A stretch of 37,682 bases of DNA from Acidobacteriota bacterium (GCA_027315185.1 DAHUYO010000030.1:1-37682); one strand, 5' to 3'. Counted from the first letter of the stretch, positions 15,791 through 24,668 are shown. Notes: a model not told the origin generated them from the sequence alone. Program-made: numbers and translations.

Positions 15791-17254
15791 TCACTTGCCC
15801 ACGCAAAAGCGCGCGAAGATCACTCCCAGTATATCTTCGGTCGTCGTTGGCCCGGTGATTTCGTCCAGGCTCCGCAACCCCGCATGCAGATCCACCAGCA
15901 CCGCTTCGTGCGGCAGGCCACCCGCCAGCGCCGCAGCCGCCCGCCGCAGCGCGTTTTGGAGTTCCTGCAAACAGCCGGCATGGCGCGCATTGGTCAAAAA
16001 GTCGCCGTTTCCGTCTAGGTCGGGCAGGCAACGCCGCCGTAGCTGGCTCCGCAGCGCCTGGACGCCGCCTCCCGTGCGCGCGGAAATTAACGGAACTACT
16101 TCCCCAGCCATCCCATAGCCCCCTGCCCCAGCCCATGCCGTTGCCAGCTCGGCAGCGGTCAGGCGGGGCGCAAGGTCACATTTGTTCAGGGCCGGTAGGC
16201 AATGGGGCCAATGCGCCAGCCGGTGCAGCAGCGCCATGTCCTCCGCCTGGAGGGGTTGGGAAGCGTCAAAAAGCGCCAGAACCAGCTCTGCATCGGCGGC
16301 CGCCTGCCAGCTGCGCTCGATTCCCAGTACCTCCGGTTCGCTCTCCCCTTGCCGCAGCCCGGCGGTATCCACCAGCCGCAGCGGAATGCCATCCAGATCC
16401 ATGGCCTCCGCGATCGTATCCCGCGTGGTGCCCGGCGCGGCCGTCACAATGGCTCGCTCGCTCGCCAACAACGCATTGAAGAGGCTGGACTTGCCCACGT
16501 TCGGCCGACCGACGATCGCCACCGTCAATCCTTCGCGCACGATGCGCCCGTGGCGAAAACCTGCCAATGCCCGCGCCGTCTGCCGATCCAGTTCGGCGAT
16601 GCCGGCGGCGATGAATGGATCGCTCGCTACGGGAACATCGTCATCGGCGAAGTCAATCCCTGCCTCGAGTCGGGCAATCCATTCCACCAGGGCTTCCCGC
16701 AACGGCCCGAGCTGGCGGGCTACCGACCCTTGCATCTGGCGCGCCGCCACCCGGGCCTGCCAAAGCGTTTCCGCGGAGATCAGGTCATGCACCGCCTCCG
16801 CCTGTGCCAAATCCAGCCGTCCGTGAAGAAACGCCCGGCGGGTGAATTCGCCCGGGGCAGCCAAACGGGCCCCCGCACCTACCGCCGCCTGCACCATCGC
16901 CGCCAGGAGCACCGGCGCCCCGTGCCCGGAAATCTCCACCACATCCTCCGCGGTGTAGGAGCGGGGGGCCGGAAAGTAGGTCACCAAGACTTCATCCAAG
17001 GCACCGGCCCCCGGCGCGGGCTCGCGCCCCGCGCCATTGGGCTGAGCCACCGCAACTGGGAAAATCATCCGCCGCACCTGGCGGGGAACCAGCGCCGGAA
17101 CCGCTCCGCCCTCTAAGCGCAAAATCGCCCGCGCGACGTCCGCGGCGCGGGGGCCGGAAAGGCGCACGATCCCCAGGCCTCCCCGTCCGGCGGGAGTGGC
17201 CACGGCAACGATGGTCTCCCGGTCTTGCGCGCGCCAATCCTCCGACCTGGCCAT
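15791..17254 (-). CDS. mnmE: tRNA modification GTPase MnmE
   Basis: Works with MnmG to modify the wobble uridine (cmnm5U) of certain tRNAs. The 487 residues show the N-terminal tetrahydrofolate-binding domain (IVAVATPAGRGGLGIVRLSG, GEFTRRAFLHGRLDLAQAEAV), a helical domain, and an inserted GTPase with G1 GRPNVGKSS (about 250), TTRDT, G3 DTAG and G4 NKCD. It ends in FCVGK, with Cys484 of the C(x)GK motif. A Pro/Gly/Ala-rich insert (about 73-85) lengthens the N-domain. GGGAG lies upstream of ATG 17254. mnmG is not adjacent. Divergent from the receiver gene at 17358. Confidence 0.96.
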   Translation of the reverse strand: MARSEDWRAQDRETIVAVATPAGRGGLGIVRLSGPRAADVARAILRLEGGAVPALVPRQVRRMIFPVAVAQPNGAGREPAPGAGALDEVLVTYFPAPRSYTAEDVVEISGHGAPVLLAAMVQAAVGAGARLAAPGEFTRRAFLHGRLDLAQAEAVHDLISAETLWQARVAARQMQGSVARQLGPLREALVEWIARLEAGIDFADDDVPVASDPFIAAGIAELDRQTARALAGFRHGRIVREGLTVAIVGRPNVGKSSLFNALLASERAIVTAAPGTTRDTIAEAMDLDGIPLRLVDTAGLRQGESEPEVLGIERSWQAAADAELVLALFDASQPLQAEDMALLHRLAHWPHCLPALNKCDLAPRLTAAELATAWAGAGGYGMAGEVVPLISARTGGGVQALRSQLRRRCLPDLDGNGDFLTNARHAGCLQELQNALRRAAAALAGGLPHEAVLVDLHAGLRSLDEITGPTTTEDILGVIFARFCVGK

Positions 17255-17310
17255 GCTTCCATTTTCTCCCGCCCTTCCGGCCAGGACGCAGGAAAGCTAG
17301 CTGGGCGGAC

Positions 17311-17340
17311 GGCCAATTTCATAGCCATTGGGGCCAATTT
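17311..17340 (+). repeat. Direct repeat upstream of the receiver gene
   Basis: GGCCAATTT occurs at 17311-17319 and 17332-17340, 21 bp apart start to start, which is two helical turns. It sits in the intergenic gap between mnmE and the receiver gene and ends 17 nt before the GTG. It could be a regulator-binding site; this is based only on position and spacing. Confidence 0.4.
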
Positions 17341-17357
17341 TGTGAAAGGATGTTGCC

Positions 17358-18539
17358 GTGGCCTACAGCATCCTACTCGCCGATGACAGCCAGCATGCGC
17401 AGCGTGACGGCAGCCGCATTCTCTCCGAGTTGGGGTATGAGGTGGTCACGGTTAGCAATGGCTCCGCGGCATTGCAGCAGCTGGAAGACCGGCCATTTGA
17501 TCTGGTCATTGCCGACACCTCCATGCCTGGGTTGACCGGGCTGGAAGTTTGCCAGCGCATCCGTGAGCGCCCCGAATGGACAAGCCTTCCCGTCCTGCTG
17601 GCGTTGGCCGCCTTCGAGTTGTATGACGCGGGCGAAGGGCGCCGCGCCGGTGCTGACGACGTCATTCAAAAGCCGTTCATTCCGTCGGCGCTGGAGCGCA
17701 CCGTTCAGACACTTCTGGCGAAGTCCGGCAAAGTCGCCGTCCCCGCCGCCGCCGGGGATGCGACCGTGAAGACGAATGCCGCCGCCGAGGGCGCTGCCTC
17801 AGCTCTAGACGCCAGGGAAGCGGTGGGCGACGATCGCCCGCCGGCCCCGGCTGAAGAGTCCGCCTCGGCCGCCAGCGAACCCATGTCCGCTGCGCCGCGC
17901 ACTGAACCTGCACCGGAAGTCGAAACCGATTTCGGCGCGGGCGAATCCGAGCCGCGGGTGGAATCGCCCGCCCCCGCTCGGGGACCAGCGGTGTCTGCCG
18001 CCGCGGTGGATTCCGCCGCTGAGCCGGACACGCTGGAAGCGGTCCCGGCCTTGCCATTCCCGGCCGTGGAAGCATCCGACCAGCCACCCCACGCATTTTC
18101 CGCTCCGGCGGAACCGGTTCGCCCGCGGTGGGAAGTGGAAGCGTTGGAGGTGGTTTCAGAAGACGATGTAACGCCCATGCCAGCCACTCCTCCGCCGGCA
18201 GCCGCCGCTGCCGCCGACGCCGTCCCACTGCTGTCCGCCTCCGCTGCCCCCGCGCCGGGTAGCTGGCTGGCGACTTTGGCCGAACTCAAGACCGCGGTGG
18301 AGTCCGCTCCGCAGGCGCCGCCTCCCGCGCTCAAACCGGCGGCCGCCACCGAGCCGGAAGATGTCTTGTTGTCGGCGTGGCGCGAGGCCATGGCCGCCGC
18401 CCCTAACTCTCGGGCTCAGGTGGATTTGGCGGCTGCCCTGAATGCGGTGGATGAAGTTTTGGCGCAATATTTGGCGCCTATGATCGCCGGCGAAGCCAGC
18501 GATCAAATCGGCCGCCGCCTGCGGGCGTTGTCCCACTGA
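17358..18539 (+). CDS. Response-regulator receiver protein with long Ala/Pro-rich tail
   Basis: Residues 1-120 are a CheY-like receiver: acidic pocket Asp9/Asp10, phosphoacceptor Asp53 in IADTSMPG and Lys105 in DVIQKPF. The usual Ser/Thr switch before the beta4 end is replaced (PVLLALAAFE), as in some receivers that signal unusually. Residues 120-330 are Ala/Pro/Glu-rich low complexity, probably disordered. A predicted helical C-terminus follows (about 333-390, DVLLSAWREAMAAAPNSR to IGRRLRALSH) with no recognised output domain. The start is GTG 17358, supported by AAAGGA about 9 nt upstream. No histidine kinase is adjacent. The tail may tether the receiver to a partner; that is a guess. Confidence 0.82.
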   Translation: MAYSILLADDSQHAQRDGSRILSELGYEVVTVSNGSAALQQLEDRPFDLVIADTSMPGLTGLEVCQRIRERPEWTSLPVLLALAAFELYDAGEGRRAGADDVIQKPFIPSALERTVQTLLAKSGKVAVPAAAGDATVKTNAAAEGAASALDAREAVGDDRPPAPAEESASAASEPMSAAPRTEPAPEVETDFGAGESEPRVESPAPARGPAVSAAAVDSAAEPDTLEAVPALPFPAVEASDQPPHAFSAPAEPVRPRWEVEALEVVSEDDVTPMPATPPPAAAAAADAVPLLSASAAPAPGSWLATLAELKTAVESAPQAPPPALKPAAATEPEDVLLSAWREAMAAAPNSRAQVDLAAALNAVDEVLAQYLAPMIAGEASDQIGRRLRALSH

Positions 18540-18583
18540 ACTCCGTCCGCCGGGCCACTGCGGCGATGCTTCGCTTCGCGGAC

Positions 18584-19327
18584 TCACTTCACCCCGTGCG
18601 GGACGGCATGGGATGGCTCTCGCAGCACCGGACCTTTTGGTGGTAGCGCCGCGGTGACGCGCGCGATTTCCCGCAGCAGCGGAATGGCCTGGGCCGGCGG
18701 GGGCACCGTGCCCGCCAGGACTTCTTCATGCCGCGTCGCCTTGCCGTACATGGCGATATTGCCGGTATCATCGGGCTGGACCACGGCGCCGCTTAAGTCC
18801 ACCCCAACGAAGGCGCCATGGCTGCGGGAATAGGTCAAGATCGCCGCGTTCAGGGAGGGATTGGTGCTGGCTTCCGCTTTCCGCCCGATCGGGCCGGCCG
18901 CGGCGCTGGCGCTGGCGCCGATCTTGATCTTATTGCTGAGCATGCTCTCCAAGCCGTGCTTGCTTTGGAAGATCAGCACCATATCACTGGATTGGCCGCC
19001 GATCTGGAAGCCGTAACTGACTCCCGCCAAGGCGATGAACGCCGGGGCCGACCAGCGGTTGTGGTTGCGGCAAGTGACTAGCCCCTTGCCGTACTGTCCG
19101 CCGATGCCCAGGGCGAAATGCTTTTCTCCCGGAATGATGGCGATGCACTTGGCGCCGTGCAGGATACCGGCCGGGATGGTGGTATGGCGAAAAATGCGCG
19201 TGGCAGCCTGAATGCGCGAGATATCATCGTCGCGATTCGAGGTTGCGGAAAAAGTAGGCGCCACCAGCAACAACACCGCCGCGGGTAGAAGCGCAAAGAA
19301 GAACACCAGGGGCCACCATCGCCGCAT
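18584..19327 (-). CDS. Secreted SYLF/Ysc84-domain protein
   Basis: A 247-residue protein with an N-terminal signal (MRRWWPLVFFFALLPAAVLLLVAP, cleavage probably after FSA). Its Ysc84/SYLF domain is a lipid-binding module: CIAIIPGEKHFALGIGGQYGKG, WSAPAFIALAGVSYGFQIGGQSSDMVLIF, and NAAILTYSRSHGAFVGVDLSGAVVQPD. The frame stays open far upstream to 19870, but that part is antisense to ku and not coding. ATG 19327 is chosen for the signal peptide and the strong GGAGGGAGAG just upstream. Export to the periplasm or outer membrane is likely. Divergent from ku. Confidence 0.88.
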   Translation of the reverse strand: MRRWWPLVFFFALLPAAVLLLVAPTFSATSNRDDDISRIQAATRIFRHTTIPAGILHGAKCIAIIPGEKHFALGIGGQYGKGLVTCRNHNRWSAPAFIALAGVSYGFQIGGQSSDMVLIFQSKHGLESMLSNKIKIGASASAAAGPIGRKAEASTNPSLNAAILTYSRSHGAFVGVDLSGAVVQPDDTGNIAMYGKATRHEEVLAGTVPPPAQAIPLLREIARVTAALPPKGPVLREPSHAVPHGVK

Positions 19328-19348
19328 ACACTCTCCCTCCAATGGGAT

Positions 19349-19369
19349 GAGAGCCCGGGCGAGGCTCTC
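19349..19369. repeat. Inverted repeat between the SYLF gene and ku
   Basis: GAGAGCC (19349-19355) and GGCTCTC (19363-19369) form a perfect 7-bp palindrome around CGGGCGA in the divergent intergenic region. It may be an operator; no T-tract follows on either strand, so it is not an intrinsic terminator. Confidence 0.35.
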
Positions 19370-19441
19370 GGGTTGCCATTCCCGGCTGCTGCCCTTGCGT
19401 GGCTGGAAACCACGGCCGTCGCGGCGCCATCTTTTGTTTGC

Positions 19442-20320
19442 ATGGCGGTGGTGTGGAGCGGCTATCTCACTTTCGGCCTGGTCACGCTGCCGGTTCGCCT
19501 GTTTTCCGGGGCCCGGGGCGAGCGGGTCAGCTTTCATCTCCTGCACGCCAGGGATCACGTGCGGCTCAAGCAACAGATGGTCTGTCCCGACGACGGCGCC
19601 GTCGTTCCCCGCAATGAGAGCCTGCGAGGCTATGAATATGCCAAGGGAGAATACGTCACCCTGAGTGAAGAGGAAATTCGCCAGGCGGCGCCGGCCACGC
19701 AGAGGCAAATGGAAATTTTGGCCTTTTGCCGCGCCGCGGAAATAGATCCGTTGTGGTTTGAATCCTCCTATTACTTGCTTCCCGAGCCCGCCGGCCTGCG
19801 CCCCTACCGGTTGCTGTTCGCAGCCATGGAACAAACCGGCTTCCATGCCCTCGCCAAGATGTCCATGCACAACCGCGAGTACCTGGCCGCCCTGCGCCCC
19901 AGCCGCCTAGCCGGAGTTCCGAACGCCGCCCAGCAGCCCGCCGGGTTGCTGCTGCACACGCTGTATTACGCCGACGAAATCCGGGTGGCTGAAGGCTTTG
20001 GCGCCGCGGCCGGCGAGGACCAGGCGGTCACAGCGGAGGAGTTGCGTCTGGCCGAGCAATTGATCTCCGGCCTGAAGCAAAACTTCAACCCCAGCCAATA
20101 CCATGACACTTATCGCGAACGACTGGAGGCTCTGGTAGCTGCAAAGTTGGAGGGCCGGCCGGCGAAACCCAAGGAAAAGGCGCCCCGCCTGGCTCCGGTC
20201 GTGGATCTCATGGACGCGCTAAAGCGCAGTTTGGCGCAGGGCGCGAAAGCAAGAAAACCAAATGGCGCCCTGGCAGCGGACAAGAAAGCCTCGCATCGCC
20301 GCAAGCGCTCCGCCGCCTAA
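19442..20320 (+). CDS. ku: Bacterial Ku, NHEJ DNA end-binding protein
   Basis: Homodimeric ring protein that binds DNA double-strand ends and recruits LigD for non-homologous end joining. From ATG 19442 it has 292 residues and begins MAVVWSGYLTFGLVTLPVRLFSG, the typical Ku start. An earlier in-frame ATG at 19373 would add 23 unrelated residues. The Ku core is visible through YEYAKGEYV, FCRAAEIDPLWFESSYYLLP, ALAKMSMHNREYLAALRP and ISGLKQNFNPSQYHDTYRERL. The C-terminus from about 245 is Lys/Arg-rich, as in Ku proteins that add extra DNA contact. No ligD, ligase or primase lies in the window. Confidence 0.93.
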   Translation: MAVVWSGYLTFGLVTLPVRLFSGARGERVSFHLLHARDHVRLKQQMVCPDDGAVVPRNESLRGYEYAKGEYVTLSEEEIRQAAPATQRQMEILAFCRAAEIDPLWFESSYYLLPEPAGLRPYRLLFAAMEQTGFHALAKMSMHNREYLAALRPSRLAGVPNAAQQPAGLLLHTLYYADEIRVAEGFGAAAGEDQAVTAEELRLAEQLISGLKQNFNPSQYHDTYRERLEALVAAKLEGRPAKPKEKAPRLAPVVDLMDALKRSLAQGAKARKPNGALAADKKASHRRKRSAA

Positions 20321-20575
20321 TGGTCGTGCCGCTCTCTGAGCCGGATCGCCTGTGTCACCGCTCGCTGCCTGGCTTTTAACCCGCTGGCATGCGCCGGTCG
20401 TGGCGATCCAGTACGCTAGCCTGGAAACCGCTCTCCCGGAATCGCAGTGGGCAGGCGCGCTCTCCTGAACCGCTCGCTGCACGCTGTCCCCCGTTTTACG
20501 CCAATGATGGATCCGCCTGATCTCGCTCCACCCCTGCGGGGCGCGGCCGAGGTGGCGCCGAGGCACCATTCGCGA

Positions 20576-23020
20576 TTACTCGTAGCGCAACGCCTCCAGC
20601 GGGGCGATGCGCGCGGCGCGCCGGGCAGGGAAGTAGCTGGCCAGCAAAACCAGCAAGACCATGCCGACCGTGACCAGGGCGAATGTCAGCGGATCGAAAG
20701 CAGAAACGCCGAACAACATGCCGACAAGCAGCCGCGTCAGCAGCGCCGCGACCGCGATTCCGATGCCGGCGCCGATTAGGCCCAGCCGCAAGCCCTGCCA
20801 CAAAACCATCCGCTGCACCGCGCGCGGCTGCGCCCCGAGGGCCATGCGCACGCCGATTTCTCCCGTGCGCTGCGTGACCGTGTAGCCGACGACGCCGAAG
20901 ACGCCTACCGCCGCCAGCACCAACGCCAGCCCGGCAAAGAGCGTCAACAGTAAAACATTGAACCGCTGCGGCGCCAGGGACGCGGCGATCACGCGCGACA
21001 TCGGCTCCATGTTGCCCACCACCAAGTTGGGAGCGACCGCGTGGATCGCATCGCGCAGATCCGCCTCGGTTGCCGCTGCCGATCCTGCCGTCCGCACCAT
21101 TGGCGCCAGAAAGGGAAGCGGCGTCTGCGCATACGGTACATAGATGTGCAGCCCGGCCGGCTTCCCGAGGCTGGTGTATTTGCTGTCGCCCACCACCCCG
21201 ACGATCGTCCTCGGCGCCGAACCCAGCGGGAAAATGCTCGCCGGCGCGCTGATTGTTAGCGTGTGCCCGATGGGGCTTTCGTGCTGGTAAAATCGCCGCG
21301 CCAGCGTCTGATTGATGATCGCCACCGGCGCCGCGCCCGCGGCGTCCGTCGCGCGAAACGCGCGCCCGGAGACGACCGGGATGCCCAACGTGGCGAATAG
21401 CCTTGGACTCACGCCATCCAGATCCGCGGACAAATGGCGCGCCGCCGCCCCTTGCGCGATGCCCGGCAGACTAAAGGACAGGCTAATGTTACTGCCGCTA
21501 AGCGGCTGCACTGTGACCAGCGCAGCGCTGGTCACACCCGGCATCGCCGCCATGCGCCTCTCCAATGTTTCGGCGAAGGCGCGTAGGCGCGCAGCATCAG
21601 GATAGGCAGACTTGGGTAGTTCCAGTTGTGCCGTCAGCAGATGGCTCGGCTGGCGGAATCCACTGGGCACATTTTCCAGCCGCCAGAAGCTGGTGATCAG
21701 TAATCCCGCGCCGGCCAGCAGGACCAGCGTCAGCGCTATCTCCGCTACAATCAGTGCGTTGCGCGCCCCGGCTCGCGCGCCGGCGGCGGCGGACCGGCCG
21801 CCTTCCTTCAGCCCCGCTTGTGGATCGCTGCGCGCCGCCTGCCACGCCGGCATGGACCCAAATAACAACCCGGTGAGGACGGCGATGCCTGCCGTGAACA
21901 GCAGCACCGGCCAGCTCAGACCGGCAGGCGGCAAGTTGGGCAGGTTATTCCGGCCCAGCCGCGCCAGTGGCGCCAGCGCCCACCCCGCCACCAACAGCCC
22001 GCCCGCGCCGCCCACCAGAGCCAGCACCACGCTTTCCGTCAGCAATTGCCGCATGAGGCGTCCCCGTCCCGCTCCTAGCGCCAGGCGCAGGCGCAATTCC
22101 CGCTGTCTCCCTGCGCCTCGCGCCAGCAGCAAATTCGCCACGTTGGCGCAGGCAATCAACAGCACGAACGCCACCGCCGCCAGCAGCATCAGCAAGGCGG
22201 GTTTCACCCCGCCGGCGATGTCTTGTTGTATCGCCACTACGCTAACGCCTTCGCGCCCGCCGCTGTCGTACTTCCGTGCCAGCGCCGACTGGATCGCCGT
22301 CATCGCCGCTCCCGCCTGTTCCCGGCTTACGCCAGTTCGCAGCCGGGCGATGGCGCGCAAATAACGTGCATCGCGGATGGTCAGCAAGGAGCCGCCGAGC
22401 AGCGGGTCATTCTCCTCCGCCACCCAAGCTTGCATCGTCGGCCGCTGAATGGGATACGCAAACCCGGCAGGCATCACGCCAACGACGGTGAAGGCCCGGC
22501 CACCGAGCCGAATCGGCTTCCCGATGATCGCCCGCCCGCCCAAATCGTTCTCCCACAGCCCGTGGCTGATCACCGCCGCCAACGGCCCGCCGCGCACATG
22601 GTCGGTGGCACTCAACCCCGTGCCTTGCACGGGCCGCACGCCGAGAGTCCGGAAAAACCCGGACGTGACATATGCCACTTGCAATGCCCGCGGCTCGCCC
22701 CGCCCGGTGAGCGTGATTTCATCAGTGCGGAAAGCGGCCAGGCTCGAAAACACACGCCCCGACTCCGCTCGCCAATCCTGAAGCGTCGGATACGAGACCT
22801 GACCCCGCGCAACTCCCCGTGAAAGGATCGTCGTGTAGAGACTCACCAACCGTCGAGAATGCGGAAAGGGCAGCGGCCGCAGCAGCACTCCCTCCACCAC
22901 GCTGAACATCGCGGTGTTCAGTCCAATGGCCAGCGCCAGCGCGACCACTGCCAGGCCGAAAAACCCAGGGGCTCGCCGGAGCTGGCGCAACGCAAAGCGG
23001 AGATCTTGGATCAGGCCCAT
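20576..23020 (-). CDS. ABC transporter permease of the acidobacterial ADOP family (MacB/FtsX type)
   Basis: An 814-residue permease. The N-terminus MGLIQDLRFALRQLRRAPGFF and ALAIGLNTAMFSVVEGVLLRPLPF is the signature of the duplicated orphan permeases common in Acidobacteria. The layout is one TM helix (about 18-40), a MacB periplasmic domain (about 50-250), three FtsX helices (about 280-420), a second periplasmic domain and three C-terminal helices (about 690-805), ending in PARRAARIAPLEALRYE. No ATPase gene is adjacent, hence 'orphan'. It lacks the short N-terminal cytoplasmic PadR-associated extension seen in some members, and no PadR gene is next to it. Substrate unknown; MacB relatives export macrolides or lipoproteins. 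A 44-bp inverted repeat lies 76 nt upstream. Confidence 0.92.
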   Translation of the reverse strand: MGLIQDLRFALRQLRRAPGFFGLAVVALALAIGLNTAMFSVVEGVLLRPLPFPHSRRLVSLYTTILSRGVARGQVSYPTLQDWRAESGRVFSSLAAFRTDEITLTGRGEPRALQVAYVTSGFFRTLGVRPVQGTGLSATDHVRGGPLAAVISHGLWENDLGGRAIIGKPIRLGGRAFTVVGVMPAGFAYPIQRPTMQAWVAEENDPLLGGSLLTIRDARYLRAIARLRTGVSREQAGAAMTAIQSALARKYDSGGREGVSVVAIQQDIAGGVKPALLMLLAAVAFVLLIACANVANLLLARGAGRQRELRLRLALGAGRGRLMRQLLTESVVLALVGGAGGLLVAGWALAPLARLGRNNLPNLPPAGLSWPVLLFTAGIAVLTGLLFGSMPAWQAARSDPQAGLKEGGRSAAAGARAGARNALIVAEIALTLVLLAGAGLLITSFWRLENVPSGFRQPSHLLTAQLELPKSAYPDAARLRAFAETLERRMAAMPGVTSAALVTVQPLSGSNISLSFSLPGIAQGAAARHLSADLDGVSPRLFATLGIPVVSGRAFRATDAAGAAPVAIINQTLARRFYQHESPIGHTLTISAPASIFPLGSAPRTIVGVVGDSKYTSLGKPAGLHIYVPYAQTPLPFLAPMVRTAGSAAATEADLRDAIHAVAPNLVVGNMEPMSRVIAASLAPQRFNVLLLTLFAGLALVLAAVGVFGVVGYTVTQRTGEIGVRMALGAQPRAVQRMVLWQGLRLGLIGAGIGIAVAALLTRLLVGMLFGVSAFDPLTFALVTVGMVLLVLLASYFPARRAARIAPLEALRYE

Positions 23021-23095
23021 CGGAAATCAGGCTAGCAGTCCGTGGACCACGTTCCAGCACGGAAGGTAAAGGATTTAACCGCTCCCGCGCCCAGC

Positions 23096-23139
23096 GAACT
23101 GTCCGCTCTCGGGACGCTCCGTCCGGGCGCGGACAGTTC
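23096..23139. repeat. Large inverted repeat upstream of the ADOP gene
   Basis: GAACTGTCCGC (23096-23106) and GCGGACAGTTC (23129-23139) are perfect 11-bp inverted repeats. Inside them GGACG (23112-23116) and CGTCC (23120-23124) form a nested 5-bp stem around CTC. It lies between the hsp20 stop and the ADOP start. There is no T-tract on either side, so it is more likely an operator or enhancer site for the permease than a terminator for hsp20. Confidence 0.55.
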
Positions 23140-23192
23140 ACCGGAATAGTAGTTGACATAATACATCTTATCGGACGTTACCACGCCCGCAT

Positions 23193-23672
23193 TCATGCCG
23201 CCTTCTTGCCCGAAATGGCCTCAATCTTCACTTCCCGCGGCAGCGCCTTTTCCGAAATCGGCGCCGTCACCTCCAGGACGCCGTTGGTCATCTGCGCCTG
23301 CACCTTGTCCGGCTCAACGCCTTCCGGCAACGGCACCACGCGCTCAAACGTTCCATAGCTGAACTCGCGTTGCAGGAATCGCTCATCCGAGATGTTTTCA
23401 TCGCGCCGGCGTTCCCCACTGAAGGTCAGCTCGTTTCCATGCACCTGAACCCGAATGTCGTTTTGCTCGACTCCGGGCACCGCCAGCCGCACATGGTATT
23501 GATTCTGGTCCACGTAGCATTCCACCGGCGGCAGCCATCCCACTGCCTGGCCCCGCCCCGCGAAGAACCCTGGCATGTCGAACCAGCGGCCAAAGATGTC
23601 ATCGAAATTCCGGCGGAAGTCCCACAGATCCTGAAGAACCGGCTCCCGCCGCGCCAAACCCCTTTGCGCCAT
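23193..23672 (-). CDS. Small heat shock protein, Hsp20/alpha-crystallin family
   Basis: ATP-independent holdase chaperone of the cytoplasm, 159 residues. The alpha-crystallin domain spans about 47-150: YVDQNQYHVRLAVPGVEQNDIRVQVHGNELTFSGER, then FLQREFSYGTFERVVPLPEGVEPDKVQAQMTNGVLEVTAP, with the conserved GVL. The N-terminal arm is Phe-rich (DLWDFRRNFDDIFGRWFD), typical of client binding, and a short Lys-rich tail follows. GGGAGGTG lies 6 nt before ATG 23672. I see no ROSE or fourU thermosensor in the short leader. Confidence 0.95.
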   Translation of the reverse strand: MAQRGLARREPVLQDLWDFRRNFDDIFGRWFDMPGFFAGRGQAVGWLPPVECYVDQNQYHVRLAVPGVEQNDIRVQVHGNELTFSGERRRDENISDERFLQREFSYGTFERVVPLPEGVEPDKVQAQMTNGVLEVTAPISEKALPREVKIEAISGKKAA

Positions 23673-23726
23673 ATCGGCACCTCCCAGTCGCAGTTGGATG
23701 CGCGCCGGGATCGTATTGTCGGATGG

Positions 23727-24512
23727 CTACAGCTTGGCCGCCATGGCGAAGCCGCTAATCGCCGTCCGCAGCATGGGCTGGATGCGCCGTTCGTTCACCA
23801 GCCGCTCGATCTCCTCGCCCAAATGGACCTCCGGCGGCGTCAACCGCGCCACCTCATCCACCCGCGAGCCGGCCGCCAGCGCCTCCGGCTGATCCTCCGC
23901 CAGAACCTCGACCTCTTGGCCCGCAAACGTCTGGCGCAAGAGGTCCAGGAGGCCGGCGAACACCAGCCGCAGCGTCTGTCGGGCCTGCTCGGCAACCTCC
24001 GGGTTTCGCATCAGGTCTGACCACGGAAGCAGCTCATCCCACAGGATTTGCGAGTAGGTCAGAACCACGGCCCCCAAATCCTTGAGGCGCAACTCGAAAT
24101 CCACATGGTAAAGCAGCTCATCGGGCAGGCAGTTTTCCACATCCAGGCGAACCTCACCCACCTCGATTCCCTCCAACCGATGCCGGTATTTCGGCACTGG
24201 GGCCACCGGTTGTTCGCCTCCCGGAGGACCAGCGGGAAACAACGCCCGGTTCACCGCTGCCCGCAGGTCGAGCGGCCAAGCCAAGTACGCCATCGTCTGT
24301 CCGCCGATTTGCAGCCACTCCGGCTGCACCCCGATTTTGGCCATCAAGCCTTTCAGGTCCGGCCGGCCAAGCTTGTTTTGCAGCAGGATCAGATTATCGT
24401 CGCTGGCCGTCATTGGGCCGGTCTGGAACTGAAGTTCGCCGGCTTCATCCTGGCTCGCGATCCAATGGTTCCGGCACCGGTCACCCAGGCCGCAGATGGG
24501 ACATTCCGCCAT
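23727..24512 (-). CDS. Uncharacterised protein with N-terminal CxxC module
   Basis: A 261-residue cytoplasmic protein I do not recognise. It starts [17 protein letters not shown], a small Cys cluster (Cys4, Cys7, Cys13) that may bind zinc. The body is mixed alpha/beta with a Leu-rich C-terminal half ([26 protein letters not shown]) and ends [24 protein letters not shown]. The frame is open 26 codons further up, but ATG 24512 is preferred for the Cys module and because TACAAT ends 6 nt before it, suggesting a leaderless mRNA. Divergent from hutU. Confidence 0.7.
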   Translation of the reverse strand: MAECPICGLGDRCRNHWIASQDEAGELQFQTGPMTASDDNLILLQNKLGRPDLKGLMAKIGVQPEWLQIGGQTMAYLAWPLDLRAAVNRALFPAGPPGGEQPVAPVPKYRHRLEGIEVGEVRLDVENCLPDELLYHVDFELRLKDLGAVVLTYSQILWDELLPWSDLMRNPEVAEQARQTLRLVFAGLLDLLRQTFAGQEVEVLAEDQPEALAAGSRVDEVARLTPPEVHLGEEIERLVNERRIQPMLRTAISGFAMAAKL

Positions 24513-24518
24513 TTGATG

Positions 24519-24524
24519 ATTGTA
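24519..24524 (-). promoter_or_regulatory. -10-like TACAAT directly before the CxxC gene
   Basis: TACAAT on the minus strand ends 6 nt before ATG 24512. A start about 7 nt past the -10 would fall on the A of the ATG. No Shine-Dalgarno is present. No convincing -35 box is seen. Confidence 0.45.
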
Positions 24525-24662
24525 CCGGCTCCGCCATTCTCCCGCCCCCCGCCCAGGCCGCAGTGGCCCATTTCGTTCCCCAGCGCGCACTACCCATGAA
24601 TCGCCGAACCGACGGGGCGCCGCTCTCCGCCCCGCGCCGCGGCCACGCGTCCGGCCACCGAC

Positions 24663-24668
24663 TACAAT
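24663..24668 (+). promoter_or_regulatory. -10-like TACAAT directly before hutU
   Basis: GACTACAATG places TACAAT 8 nt before ATG 24677, again with no Shine-Dalgarno. This suggests a leaderless or nearly leaderless hutUI transcript. The -35 region is GC-rich and matches the consensus poorly. Confidence 0.45.

Noticed and set aside
18584..19870. 428-codon minus-strand frame treated as one gene
   Set aside because: Only the part from ATG 19327 has a signal peptide, Shine-Dalgarno and SYLF domain; the upstream third is antisense to ku.
23021..23060. Sigma-54 (-24/-12) promoter for the ADOP gene
   Set aside because: CTGGAACG resembles the -24 element, but no GC-type -12 element follows at the required spacing.
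23153..23181. TTGACA at 23153-23158 as a plus-strand promoter
   Set aside because: No -10 hexamer at 16-18 nt and no plus-strand gene downstream; hsp20 is on the other strand.
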